In this document: positions 1-8,026 of the stretch, in pieces | Position numbering within the stretch: position 1 is the first letter of the stretch | Layout of the letters: the number at the start of each line of letters is the position of its first letter | Assembly: GCA_018265615.1 (NCBI GenBank) | Contig: JABLYX010000024.1 | Span: forward strand, 1 to 64,000 | Length of the DNA stretch: 64,000 nt | Origin: Lentisphaeria bacterium | Lineage (GTDB): Bacteria > Verrucomicrobiota > Lentisphaeria > Victivallales > Victivallaceae | Direction: 5' to 3' | The notes under the pieces: model-generated | Told to the model about the DNA's origin: nothing | Database searches by the model: none | What the model saw: the letters and a program-made list of their open reading frames with translations, nothing else | Program-made: the position numbers and the translations under genes

Positions 1-6
1 GGGGGT

Positions 7-30
7 GCGGGGGAAATGTATTTCCCCCGC
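7..30. terminator. Perfect hairpin, possible terminator
   Basis: A 10-bp perfect inverted repeat (GCGGGGGAAA / TTTCCCCCGC) with the 4-base loop TGTA. There is no clear T-run on either side. It could end a gene to the left of the window or the leftward LacI gene, whose stop lies 170 bp away. Confidence 0.4.
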
Positions 31-200
31 GAATCCCACGATATTTTATTTGACGCAACGTAGAAAAGGCAGAAAAAACAATTCAGCCGCCAGAGGCCGA
101 AAACCATCTTCAACTAAAAGGAGTTGCATCATGACAAAACGAAACCGTCCGCATCACATACCGGTTGTTATGCGGAGTTGCCGCAGTCCCCGGAAACGGT

Positions 201-1229
201 TCAGCGCCGGGCGGGCGGCTGAATGCTTGCCCCCGGTTCGATTTCCGGTTCGAGTTCCATGGTTTCGGCGGAGGGGAAGGCTTCCGTCCCGAAAATGGTT
301 TTGACCCGGGCGGCGATCCGGTCCAGATCGACGGTTACAGTGGAGAAGCGGAGCGGGAAATCCCATGCGGGCGGCGTCCGGTTGAAATGGCCGAAGCAGA
401 TCACCGACAGATCCTCCGGGATCCGGAACCCGAGCCCGCATGCCGCTCCATGGAGCTGCTTGGCCAGGGAACGGTTTTCACAGATCCAGGCGGAGTGTTC
501 TTTCCGACGGAGCATCTCGCCCAGTGCCGCGAGGTTGCCGTAGCAGTCGCCGACAGTGTCTTTCTCCGGCGAAAATTCCGGGAATTCCTCCCGGAGACCG
601 CGGATTCGCATCCGGTGTCCCTCGCTCAGGTTCTCCCGGTCCGAATAGCGGCGGTATTCCCCGAACTCGCCGAAATAGCCGATCCGGGAATGCCCCGCCT
701 GCCGCAGCGCCCGGACGGCGGCTTTCATTTCGGCGGCCCGGTCGGCGGTAAAGCACGGGCAGTCATATCCCGGATGGCCGTTTGAGGAGACCGCGACCAC
801 GCGCACGCCGCGTGCGATGAGTTCCGCAACGGCGCTGTCGTCCATCCCGAGCCAGTAGTAGATCACCACCGCGAACGGCCGGGAACTGCGGCAGAATTCC
901 AACGCCTGAGAGGAGTTGCCGACGAAGGTCAGCGGCAGAAAGTTGCTCTCGCGGCACTGCTCGGCCAGGAGCCTGACGATATTGCCGTGCTCCTCCGCCG
1001 AACTCCCGTGCGGCGCGATCAGCACCGCGGTCCGCTGCGCCTCCGGCAGCGCCAGGCGCAATTTCAGATTGTTGCTCCGCCAGCCGCAATCTTCGATCGA
1101 CCGCAGGATCCGCGCCTTGATTTCCGAGCGCACCCCGGCGCTGCCGTTGACGGCCCGCGAAACCGTCGCGATGCTTACTCCGCTCCACCGGGCGATATCC
1201 CGGATCGTGATCTTTTCATCTCCGGCCAT
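201..1229 (-). CDS. LacI family transcriptional regulator
   Basis: A 342-residue DNA-binding repressor of the LacI/GalR family. The helix-turn-helix lies at about residues 8-27 (TIRDIARWSGVSIATVSRAV), followed by a hinge and a periplasmic-binding-protein-like sugar-sensing domain to the C-terminus. Length is normal for the family. The ATG is preceded by GGGGAGAAG at good spacing. A sigma70-type promoter (TTGCCA, 17 bp, TATAAT) lies just upstream and is flanked by two copies of a perfect palindrome, so the gene is probably autoregulated. No enzyme gene lies next to it inside the window, so its target and ligand are unknown. Confidence 0.93.
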   Translation of the reverse strand: MAGDEKITIRDIARWSGVSIATVSRAVNGSAGVRSEIKARILRSIEDCGWRSNNLKLRLALPEAQRTAVLIAPHGSSAEEHGNIVRLLAEQCRESNFLPLTFVGNSSQALEFCRSSRPFAVVIYYWLGMDDSAVAELIARGVRVVAVSSNGHPGYDCPCFTADRAAEMKAAVRALRQAGHSRIGYFGEFGEYRRYSDRENLSEGHRMRIRGLREEFPEFSPEKDTVGDCYGNLAALGEMLRRKEHSAWICENRSLAKQLHGAACGLGFRIPEDLSVICFGHFNRTPPAWDFPLRFSTVTVDLDRIAARVKTIFGTEAFPSAETMELEPEIEPGASIQPPARR

Positions 1230-1251
1230 CTTCTTCTCCCCGTAACAGTCT

Positions 1252-1325
1252 TGAAAATATTTTCATAACTGAATTATACCACAGAAAAGTGCGAATGGCA
1301 AGGGTGTCTGAAAATATTTTCAGAC
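1252..1325 (-). promoter_or_regulatory. LacI promoter flanked by twin palindromic operators
   Basis: On the minus strand the -35 is TTGCCA (1296-1301) and the -10 is TATAAT (1273-1278), with a 17-bp spacer. The perfect 14-bp palindrome TGAAAATATTTTCA occurs at 1252-1265 and again at 1309-1322; the second extends to a perfect 20-bp palindrome (1306-1325). The two centres are 57 bp apart, one on each side of the promoter. This fits autorepression by the adjacent LacI protein, possibly through a DNA loop. The binding itself is inferred. Confidence 0.75.
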
Positions 1326-1376
1326 TTTCCGCTTTTCACGCCGAAGACAAAAAAGTGTTTTTTTTGAAAGACGCGC

Positions 1377-1404
1377 TTGAATACATCGGATGCCGATGTA
1401 TAAT
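1377..1404 (+). promoter_or_regulatory. PadR gene promoter with operator in the spacer
   Basis: -35 TTGAAT (1377-1382), 16-bp spacer, -10 TATAAT (1399-1404). An inverted repeat, ATACATCGG / CCGATGTAT separated by ATG (1381-1401), fills the spacer. ACAT/ATGT half-sites are typical for PadR repressors, so the next gene probably represses itself here. Confidence 0.75.
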
Positions 1405-1435
1405 TAATGCAGAGGCACTAAACTGATGGAGGTGT

Positions 1436-1765
1436 ATGATGGCGGTCAACAGTGATCTGATGCGCGGAGTGGCGGAGCCGGTGGTTTTGAAGCTGCTGGC
1501 GGAACGGACGATGTACGGTTATGAAATCATCAGGCACGTGAACGAGCGCACGAACGGCGCGTTCGCGTGGAAGGAGGGGACGCTCTATCCGTGCCTGCAC
1601 CGGCTCGAGGAGCAGGGGCTGATCGAGAGCTCCTGGCAGCTTGCGGGGTCGAAGCCGCGAAAATATTATGCGATCACCCGGAAAGGGGAGGCGGCGATGT
1701 CGGAGAAGGTGAAAGAGGCGAAAGAGTTTTCCCGTGCTTTGAACCTGCTGCTCGGCGCCATCTGA
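1436..1765 (+). CDS. PadR family transcriptional regulator
   Basis: A 109-residue small winged-helix regulator of the PadR family. The N-terminal half has the family signature (LKLLAERTMYGYEI, then KEGTLYPCLHRLEEQGLI), and the C-terminal helix would form the dimer contact. GGAGGTG lies 5 bases upstream of the ATG at 1436; the second ATG at 1439 is an equally possible start. It is followed after 13 bp by a membrane-protein gene with a permease-prefix-like N-terminus, a common PadR partner, so the two form an operon. A palindrome in its own promoter suggests autorepression. Ligand unknown. Confidence 0.92.
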   Translation: MMAVNSDLMRGVAEPVVLKLLAERTMYGYEIIRHVNERTNGAFAWKEGTLYPCLHRLEEQGLIESSWQLAGSKPRKYYAITRKGEAAMSEKVKEAKEFSRALNLLLGAI

Positions 1766-1778
1766 AAGGGGGTCCGCC

Positions 1779-3746
1779 ATGAATGAAAAGATCGAAGAGG
1801 TCGTGAAGCGCGCCTCCGGCGCACTCCGCGACGACTGGACGCTCGAACAGGAGGTCGCGCAGGAGCTCCGCTCCCATCTCGAAGACAAGTGCTCCGAGCT
1901 GGAAGGGGAGGGGGAGTCCCCCGGAAAGAGCACGGAAAAGGCGATCGGCGAGTTCGGCGACCCGGATGAAATCGGCAGGGGGCTGCTCGGGGCGAACTTC
2001 CGCAGGATGAAGCTGCGCGGCAGGCTGAAGGTCGCGATGCGGATCCTCGCTCTGCCGCTGCTGCTGGCGGCGGTCTGCGCGACGATCGACTTCAGCACGC
2101 TCCGGAGCACGGAGCTGATCCGGTATCTGGTGGGACACCGGACGCTTAACAGTCTGGCAAGGCCGCCGCGCCTGCTGCTCGCCTTCGCGGAGTATCTGGA
2201 CGGCGGGCCGGGCTGGCTGAAGGAGGATAAGCTCCGGCGGATCGGCGGCTGGGGAAAAGAGGGCGATGAGGGCCGGCGGGCCCTGGCCGCGCGGAATCCG
2301 GGGGATCCGGTGCTGCTGGCGGATTATGTGCTTCCGGCCCTCGGCAACGCGGAGGCGAAGGAGGAGCCTGAGATCCTCGACTATGCGGTGGAGCACGACC
2401 CCGGCAATGCGATTTACCGGTATATGCGGGCATACAGTCTGCTCTCCCGCTCCATTGACGGGAAGAATTTCGATGCGGATGGAAAAAAGGCGTGGGTCAG
2501 GGACCGCGCCGGGGTCGATCGGGCCATGGCCGAATTCCTGGAGGGGACGAAGCGCCCCCGTTTCCGGAATTACGTACTGGAACGGCTGGACAGGACGCAG
2601 GGGCTTTTTCCGGGCAGCGGACTCCAGGACCGGCTCCTGACGAAAATGGTCATGTTCAATATTCCGCTGCCGGAAATCAATCGGGAGCGGATGCTGGCCC
2701 GGGCGCTCTGCGCTTATGCGAAGCTCCTGATTGAGGAAGGGAAGCATGCCGAGGCGGAGAAGGTGCTCGATGCGTGGCTGCCGTATTCCATCCACATTGC
2801 GGAGGGCAGCAATACGATGATCGCCGTATTCGTTGACGGTGTGACGCTTAAGATGTTCAGCGAATTCCTGCCGGATCTGTACGCGAAGCTCGGCAAGCCG
2901 GAAAAGGGGCGGCTGCTCCGGGAACAGCTCGAGCCGGTGTGGAAACCGGTGGATGAGTGGAGAATCGGCAAGAACAGCAAGGATCTGCCGCAGAACCGGA
3001 AGGTCCGGGAGATGCTGGAGAAATCCGGCGGTTTCTTCGCTCCCGCATTCTACTATTACTCCGATGAGCCGATACCGGAGGAGGCGCTCCGGATCGACCG
3101 AATGATTTCCTACGGCATCTCCGACAATATCCTGCTGGTCCGCTTCTGTGTGAATATCACCGGAGTGATTGCGGTGCTTGCTCTCCTGCTGCTGGGCTGC
3201 CGCCTCGCCGGGTACAGAGGGTATTTCATCTGGATGACCCGCCGGGAGAACCTGAGGATCCTGCTCACAGGCATCCTGCTGCCCGCGGCGCTTTACTGGC
3301 TGTGGCTGCATGTCGACCTCCTGAGCGGCCGCAACGGAAGCGTCGGCAGCAACTTCACGCTGTTCATGATGCAGGCGTGCGTGCTTTTCTTCGTCCTGCC
3401 GCTCTGGTTCCTGTTCGTGCTGCGGCGAACGATGCGGCAGCGGCACCGGCTGCTGGTCCCTCTGCCGGAGGGAAGGAAGCGCGCGCGGATTCCGTTCGCT
3501 TCGTGGCTGAAAACCATGATTCCGTACTGGATCGTCTTCCTGCTGCTCACCGGCGGGATCCTGCGGGTCGCGGCCAACGCCGAACTGAGCTGGGCCGTCG
3601 CGAACGACCGGATCTTCTTCACTGGCTACTTCACGGAGCCGGAGGACCGCCTCTGGCAGAAGTTCCGCGGCGATCTGCTCGTCGGTCTCGACAAGGTGAA
3701 GGAGAAGCTCGCGGAAGCGGAAGCGGGCGCCCCTTCCGTGAAATGA
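1779..3746 (+). CDS. Multi-pass membrane protein with permease-prefix-like N-terminus
   Basis: A 655-residue membrane protein. Residues 1-75 form a charged helical region (EQEVAQELRSHLEDK, then FGDPDEIGRGLL) like the prefix domain seen in DUF1700-type and ABC-permease-linked proteins that accompany PadR. A first membrane segment is at about 86-105. A long soluble region of helical repeats follows (about 110-450), possibly TPR-like. Four more membrane segments lie near 457-479, 493-512, 527-549 and 579-598. It is probably co-transcribed with the PadR gene and ends at a strong terminator. Its biochemical role is unknown; a stress-sensing or transport-linked role is only a guess from the PadR pairing. 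Confidence 0.8.
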   Translation: MNEKIEEVVKRASGALRDDWTLEQEVAQELRSHLEDKCSELEGEGESPGKSTEKAIGEFGDPDEIGRGLLGANFRRMKLRGRLKVAMRILALPLLLAAVCATIDFSTLRSTELIRYLVGHRTLNSLARPPRLLLAFAEYLDGGPGWLKEDKLRRIGGWGKEGDEGRRALAARNPGDPVLLADYVLPALGNAEAKEEPEILDYAVEHDPGNAIYRYMRAYSLLSRSIDGKNFDADGKKAWVRDRAGVDRAMAEFLEGTKRPRFRNYVLERLDRTQGLFPGSGLQDRLLTKMVMFNIPLPEINRERMLARALCAYAKLLIEEGKHAEAEKVLDAWLPYSIHIAEGSNTMIAVFVDGVTLKMFSEFLPDLYAKLGKPEKGRLLREQLEPVWKPVDEWRIGKNSKDLPQNRKVREMLEKSGGFFAPAFYYYSDEPIPEEALRIDRMISYGISDNILLVRFCVNITGVIAVLALLLLGCRLAGYRGYFIWMTRRENLRILLTGILLPAALYWLWLHVDLLSGRNGSVGSNFTLFMMQACVLFFVLPLWFLFVLRRTMRQRHRLLVPLPEGRKRARIPFASWLKTMIPYWIVFLLLTGGILRVAANAELSWAVANDRIFFTGYFTEPEDRLWQKFRGDLLVGLDKVKEKLAEAEAGAPSVK

Positions 3747-3767
3747 CCGGGCCGATGCCGCCTCACC

Positions 3768-3800
3768 GCCCGCTCCCGCCGGATGGGAGCGGGCTTTTTT
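3768..3800 (+). terminator. Rho-independent terminator
   Basis: A 10-bp perfect stem, GCCCGCTCCC / GGGAGCGGGC (3768-3777 and 3785-3794), with a 7-base loop and a following run of six T. It ends the PadR operon. Confidence 0.92.
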
Positions 3801-3840
3801 CATTTTGTGATAGTTTTCTTATTTTTTTCGATTGATTATA

Positions 3841-3870
3841 GTTGACATATCAACGATTCGGATGTACACT
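3841..3870 (+). promoter_or_regulatory. MarR operon promoter and operator
   Basis: -35 TTGACA (3842-3847), 17-bp spacer, -10 TACACT (3865-3870). The half-sites GTTGA / TCAAC form an inverted repeat (3841-3854) over the -35, in keeping with a MarR site and autorepression. Confidence 0.6.
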
Positions 3871-3886
3871 ATAATCCGGAGAATGT

Positions 3887-4357
3887 ATGGACGCGATCAA
3901 ACTGTACAATGAGTTTCCGGAAAAAGAGACCCATGAGCATCAGGCGCTTATGGGTGTATGGAACGTCGGGCAGCTGTTGAAAATCCAGGCCCGGCGTTTT
4001 TTCCGGCAATATCTTTCCAGCGAGATGCAGTTCAACATCATGCTCCTGCTGAAGAATGCGGATCATCCGATGAACCAGCAGGAGCTGAGCGAAAAGCTTT
4101 TTGTCGACAAGTCCAACCTGACCGGCGTCGCCGGACGGATGGAGGCGTCGGGGCTGCTGACCCGCCGGGTCGATCCCTGCGACAGCCGGGCATATCTGCT
4201 TGAGCTGACGCCGCGCGGGCGCAGGATCCTCGAGCGGGTCGAACTGCCCTATCGGACGGAAGTGAAAAAAGTGATGGCGGATTTTTCGCCCGCCGAGCTC
4301 TCCATGCTGATCCGGTTTATGGAGAGAATGCGGAAAACACTCAATTCAGAGGAATGA
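3887..4357 (+). CDS. MarR family transcriptional regulator
   Basis: A 156-residue winged-helix protein. The DNA-binding core is QQELSEKLFVDKSNLTGVAG followed by RMEASGLLTRRVDPCDSRAYLLELTPRG, the wing signature of MarR proteins, with dimerisation helices at both ends. GGAG lies upstream of the ATG. Its stop overlaps the start of the GNAT gene (ATGA), which in turn overlaps the aminotransferase gene, so it heads a three-gene operon and probably controls it in response to a small molecule linked to amine or amino-acid metabolism. The ligand is unknown. Confidence 0.92.
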   Translation: MDAIKLYNEFPEKETHEHQALMGVWNVGQLLKIQARRFFRQYLSSEMQFNIMLLLKNADHPMNQQELSEKLFVDKSNLTGVAGRMEASGLLTRRVDPCDSRAYLLELTPRGRRILERVELPYRTEVKKVMADFSPAELSMLIRFMERMRKTLNSEE

Positions 4358-4908
4358 AAATGGCGGAAGTCGAGATTCGTCCTCCTCGCGACGAGGCGGA
4401 AATGCGGCAATTGTGGCACTTGAACCACGCAGTGTTCTCAGAGGAGCTGCACCAGCATGAAGTTCATGACGACGGGCTCCTCATCGACAAGTTCCATGCC
4501 AAGAATCTCTACTATGCGGGCTGGGACGGCGGCGAGGCGGTCGGCATGATCTGCGCACACTGGAAGGAGCCGTTTTCGGCGGTCGACCGTTTCGGGGAGA
4601 CGATGCGCCGCGCGATGGTTTCCGGCGAAACCGCGGAGCTCCGGCTCTTCGCGGTCCGGCCCGAATACCGCAAGACGCCGCTGGCGCCGCGCCTCGGGGC
4701 GACGATCTTCAAAAGGCTCGACGAGATGGGCTTCCGGCTGCTGATTATCTCCGGCATATCAGAACAGAAAGAGTTTTATGAACATATCGGTTTCCGGGCA
4801 GTGGGCGACCCGGTGCAGGACGGGGAGGCGCTGTTCTACCCGATGGTGGCGGACCTGCCGCCGATCCTGCGCCGCTGCGCGCTGGCCGTTGCGAGGTGCA
4901 CCAAATGA
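4354..4908 (+). CDS. GNAT family N-acyltransferase
   Basis: A 184-residue protein with a GNAT-like acyl-CoA-binding fold. The segment AELRLFAVRPEYRKTPLAPR matches the beta4/motif-A region, although the usual Q/R-x-x-G-x-G/A pyrophosphate loop is degenerate. EFYEHIGFRAVGDPV is the typical C-terminal motif. It overlaps both neighbours by 4 bp (MarR upstream, aminotransferase downstream), so translation is probably coupled. The acceptor is not clear from sequence; an amine or amino acid handled by the downstream aminotransferase is a reasonable inference. Confidence 0.8.
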   Translation: MKMAEVEIRPPRDEAEMRQLWHLNHAVFSEELHQHEVHDDGLLIDKFHAKNLYYAGWDGGEAVGMICAHWKEPFSAVDRFGETMRRAMVSGETAELRLFAVRPEYRKTPLAPRLGATIFKRLDEMGFRLLIISGISEQKEFYEHIGFRAVGDPVQDGEALFYPMVADLPPILRRCALAVARCTK

Positions 4909-5957
4909 GACGTCTTGAACTTGTGCCGACGGTTCCGCATCTGTTCCCGGCTACGCAGGAGGCGATCCGGGAGCCGCTTTTCTCTCATCGCAGCGAGCGC
5001 TTCAGCGCGCTTTTCCGCTCGACGGCGAGCCAGCTCCGGAAAATCAGCGGCGAGCGCTTCCACCCGGTCATCGCCGCCGGAACCGGGACCTGGGCGAACG
5101 AGCTCATGGTCTGGAACATCGTTCCCGGCGCCCGCAAGGTGCTGGTGGTTTCGAACGGCGAATTCGGCGACCGGCTGCTGAAGCAGTGCCGGAACTGCTG
5201 CCCCGGAACCATTGCGCTGAAATTCGAATGGGGCGAGGCGTATGACCGTGCGAGAATCGAATCGTGTCTCGCCGCGCATCCCGAGGTCGACTGGATTTTC
5301 GGCGTGGCGACCGAGACGAGCTGCGGGCGCGCGAACAATATCGCGCTGCTTGACGAGATCGCCGCGCCGCGCGGGATCCGCATCGCTCTGGACGGCGTCA
5401 GCGCGGTCGGGCTCGCCCCGGAACTTTTCCGCCACGACAGCGTGCATGTCGTGACCGCTTCGAGCGGCAAGGCGCTTGCGGGCCTGCCCGGGATTTCGAT
5501 TGTCCTGCTTGACGGCGGCGTGAAGCCGGCCGCGTCGGAGAACCGCCCGGAGTCGCTGGACCTCGCGAAGCTCATTGCCGCCGAAACCTCTTCCGGCATG
5601 GTCCGGAACACCCTGAGCTCGATGCAGCTGATGGCGCTGGAGTCGAGCCTGCGCTCGATCGGCGACTGCGTGGACTATTCCGCGCGGATCGGCAGTCTCA
5701 AGGAGCGGGCGGTCAACGGGTTGCGCAAGCTCGGGATCGAGCCGCTGCCGGGCAGCAACAGCCCGATGGTGACGGCGTTCCACCGTCCTCCCGAACCGCG
5801 CTGGAGCAGAATGCTCAGGGCGTGGGAGGAGGCCGGGGTGGATGTCTATCACCGGCCCTGCTATCTCGAAGAGCGCCAGCTCTTTGAAATCGCCGCAATG
5901 GGCGACCTGCACGAAGAGGACATCGACCGGATGCTCGCCGCCGTCAGCGATCTGTGA
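4905..5957 (+). CDS. PLP-dependent class V aminotransferase
   Basis: A 350-residue fold-type I aminotransferase of the class V group that includes alanine-glyoxylate and 2-aminoethylphosphonate transaminases. The PLP-binding lysine lies in VTASSGKALAGLPGISIVLL, and the cofactor Asp in ALDGVSAVG. The ATG at 4905 forms a 4-bp overlap with the GNAT stop and has GAGG upstream; a GTG at 4896 is the longer alternative. Length fits the family. The 3' end overlaps the convergent AraC gene by 14 bp. The exact amino donor and acceptor cannot be read from sequence. Confidence 0.88.
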   Translation: MRRLELVPTVPHLFPATQEAIREPLFSHRSERFSALFRSTASQLRKISGERFHPVIAAGTGTWANELMVWNIVPGARKVLVVSNGEFGDRLLKQCRNCCPGTIALKFEWGEAYDRARIESCLAAHPEVDWIFGVATETSCGRANNIALLDEIAAPRGIRIALDGVSAVGLAPELFRHDSVHVVTASSGKALAGLPGISIVLLDGGVKPAASENRPESLDLAKLIAAETSSGMVRNTLSSMQLMALESSLRSIGDCVDYSARIGSLKERAVNGLRKLGIEPLPGSNSPMVTAFHRPPEPRWSRMLRAWEEAGVDVYHRPCYLEERQLFEIAAMGDLHEEDIDRMLAAVSDL

Positions 5958-6708
5958 GGTTGTCCGGCTTCGCCCCGGCGCCGGCGCGGTAGTCGCCCGG
6001 CGTGCAGCCGTGCCGCTGCCGGAAGAGCCGGACGAAGTAGTTCGTGTTCGGGTAGCCGCACTGCTCGCCCACCTCCGCAATGCTGAGGCGGCTGCTGATC
6101 AGCAGCCGCCGCGCGTATGCAAGCCGCAGCTTGCGCACATACTCCGCCGGACTCAGATGGACGTGTTTGCGGAACAGCGCATTGAAATAGCTTGTGCTCA
6201 GCGAGTTGTGTCTTGCAAGCTGTTCTACGGAAAACGGGTCCGCGAAGTGTCCGGCCAGATATTCCAGCACGCTTCCGATCGGTTCGGGCGGGGGAGGGGA
6301 GCCGGACAGCGCATGCTCCATCCGGCTCAGGCGGCGCAGCAGCAGCGCGAGCAGCATATTGCACTCTTCGAGGGCCTTCTGGCGGTAGAGCGAGTCGATC
6401 TGGCCGGTCCAGGCCGGGATGAACGGGTCGCGCGAGGTGTCCGCCACCCGGAACGACAGGTCGAACGCGCCGTCCGGCGGCTCGAAAACGACGTAGGTTG
6501 TCTTCACCTCTCCGAAATCGATCTGGCGGTGCGGCATCTCCGGCGGGATCACGAACAGTTCTCCGCTCTGCGCCGTCAGCGAACCGCCCGGGACCACATT
6601 GCCGCACCGCCCCGCGGTGACCAGAACCAGTTCCGCGCCGTCGTGGCGGTGCAGGGGCGTGTTCCGGCTGCCGGTGTAATTTCCGCTGTAAATGATCTCC
6701 GGGTGCAT
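5944..6708 (-). CDS. AraC family transcriptional regulator (cupin sensor)
   Basis: A 254-residue regulator. The N-terminal cupin half (residues 1-130: TGSRNTPLHRHDGAELVLV, then VIPPEMPHRQIDFGEV) is a small-molecule sensor. The C-terminal 100 residues carry the two AraC helix-turn-helices (FSVEQLARHNSLSTSYFNAL and LSIAEVGEQCGYPNTNYFVR). It is divergent from the nucleoside hydrolase gene across 119 bp and probably controls it. Its own promoter is TTGCAA, 17 bp, TATTAT. Ligand unknown. Confidence 0.92.
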   Translation of the reverse strand: MHPEIIYSGNYTGSRNTPLHRHDGAELVLVTAGRCGNVVPGGSLTAQSGELFVIPPEMPHRQIDFGEVKTTYVVFEPPDGAFDLSFRVADTSRDPFIPAWTGQIDSLYRQKALEECNMLLALLLRRLSRMEHALSGSPPPPEPIGSVLEYLAGHFADPFSVEQLARHNSLSTSYFNALFRKHVHLSPAEYVRKLRLAYARRLLISSRLSIAEVGEQCGYPNTNYFVRLFRQRHGCTPGDYRAGAGAKPDNLTDR

Positions 6709-6737
6709 GTTTTCCTTCGAAAAAGTTGTTTTGTGCT

Positions 6738-6766
6738 ATAATATCATCGAAGATTGCCATTTGCAA
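6738..6766 (-). promoter_or_regulatory. AraC gene promoter
   Basis: Minus-strand -35 TTGCAA (6761-6766), 17-bp spacer, -10 TATTAT (6738-6743). Confidence 0.6.
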
Positions 6767-6769
6767 GGC

Positions 6770-6798
6770 TTGGAGGCGGAAAGAATGCGGTATATGCT
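6770..6798 (+). promoter_or_regulatory. Nucleoside hydrolase gene promoter
   Basis: -35 TTGGAG (6770-6775), 17-bp spacer, -10 TATGCT (6793-6798). It is back to back with the AraC promoter; the weak -35 would suit activation by that AraC protein. Confidence 0.45.
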
Positions 6799-6827
6799 AA
6801 TAGCAGAACAATCAAGGAGGTTCGACG

Positions 6828-7760
6828 ATGAATTTCGATGAGAAGAGCTGCATGGTTCCCGCATCCGCGTTTCCGGTTCCGGTGATTCTGGATACCGATA
6901 CCTACAATGAGATCGACGACCAGTTCGCGCTCGTCTACGCGCTCCTGACCCCGGAGCGCGTGAACCTGCGCGGCGTGACGGCGGCCCCGTTCCTGAACAG
7001 CCGTTCGGCTTCGCCCGCCGACGGCATGGAGAAGAGCTACCGGGAGATCGTGCGGATCATCGGGCTCATGGGATTCGCGGGCCGGGTTCCGGCTTACCGC
7101 GGCGCGGTTTCGTTCCTGCCGGACCGGAGAACGCCGGTCCGTTCCGAAGCGGCCGACTTCATCATCGCGGAGGCGGAGCGGGCGCGCGGGCGCGGCGAGA
7201 AGCTTTTCGTCGTGGCGATCGGCGCGATCACGAACGTCGCCTCCGCGCTGCTGACGGCCCCGGAAATCGCGGCCGACCTCGTCGTCGTCTGGCTCGGCGG
7301 ACATGATTACAGCCAGGCGGTCAACCACGAATTCAATCTCTACGAGGACGTTCCGGCCGCGCAGGCCGTGATTGATTCGGAGGCGTCCTATGTGCGGATT
7401 CCCTGCAACCACGTCGCGAGCGCGCTCACGAATTCGGTCGGGGAGCTCGGGCGCGAGCTGGCCGACTGCGGCGGGCCGGGCAGATATCTCTGCACGATCT
7501 TCAAAGAGTACGTCGAGGAGCACAAAAGCGTGAACAAGGTCATCTGGGACATTTCGGCGGTGTCATACCTGACCAGTCCGCAGTCGACCGAGTGGGAGGT
7601 CGTGCCGCGCGAAAAACTTGGGGACGACTGCTCCTGGGGCGTCTCCGGCGACGGGCGGAAGATGCTGATTGCGCGGAAGATCGACCGCGAGGCGCTCTTC
7701 CGCGACATCTACACGCGCCTCCGCGCCCATGTGAAGGCGTCGGGCGGCCGCCTGTCCTGA
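6828..7760 (+). CDS. Inosine/uridine-preferring nucleoside hydrolase family protein
   Basis: A 310-residue cytoplasmic hydrolase that would cleave the N-glycosidic bond of ribonucleosides. The N-terminal signature VILDTDTYNEIDDQFALVYA corresponds to the DTDPGxDDxxA calcium-binding motif, with the Asp residues kept. FVVAIGAITNVASAL is the second conserved block. The perfect AGGAGG ribosome binding site supports the start at 6828. It is a single gene, divergent from an AraC regulator and followed by a hairpin. The base or sugar preference is unknown, and the deviating PGN-to-TYN residues suggest a specialised substrate. Confidence 0.88.
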   Translation: MNFDEKSCMVPASAFPVPVILDTDTYNEIDDQFALVYALLTPERVNLRGVTAAPFLNSRSASPADGMEKSYREIVRIIGLMGFAGRVPAYRGAVSFLPDRRTPVRSEAADFIIAEAERARGRGEKLFVVAIGAITNVASALLTAPEIAADLVVVWLGGHDYSQAVNHEFNLYEDVPAAQAVIDSEASYVRIPCNHVASALTNSVGELGRELADCGGPGRYLCTIFKEYVEEHKSVNKVIWDISAVSYLTSPQSTEWEVVPREKLGDDCSWGVSGDGRKMLIARKIDREALFRDIYTRLRAHVKASGGRLS

Positions 7761-7768
7761 TACGGGCA

Positions 7769-7806
7769 GGAGAGCCCGCTTCCGTTCGGGTTGAGGCGGG
7801 CTCTCC
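7769..7806 (+). terminator. Hairpin terminator without T-run
   Basis: An 11-bp perfect stem, GGAGAGCCCGC / GCGGGCTCTCC, with a 16-base loop, 8 bp after the nucleoside hydrolase stop. No T-run follows, so termination may be weak. Confidence 0.6.
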
Positions 7807-8026
7807 GGACCATTGTCCAGAGATGAGCCGGAATCAGTGCCGTCCGGATTTTCTTCGAACCCACTCCGCCGGTTTCAGGAAAATCGATCTATTTTGCGAT
7901 GTGTCCTTGTACATATCGGTTTGGCGGCTTACATTATATGCATGAGCACAGGGAAGATTCAATCATTTCAGTTATCGGACTGAAGTGGGAATAAACAGAA
8001 TGACCCGGATGAATATATTGCTCGGT

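Noticed and set aside
131..304. Small rightward frame with a very good ribosome binding site (AAAAGGAG) and ATG at 131
   Set aside because: After about 15 residues it runs antisense through the 3' end of the LacI gene and reads Arg/Pro-rich, shadow-like text. It may be the broken start of a lost gene, but there is no support for a product.
1674..3803. Long leftward open frame (709 codons) opposite the membrane protein gene
   Set aside because: It is the antisense shadow of a high-GC gene: His/Arg/Gln-rich, no domain, no ribosome binding site. The plus strand has membrane segments, an upstream PadR gene and a terminator.
7907..7935. Promoter-like pair TTGTAC, 17 bp, TACATT that might drive a small RNA
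   Set aside because: The -10 is weak and no terminator or structured RNA follows before the RRM promoter.
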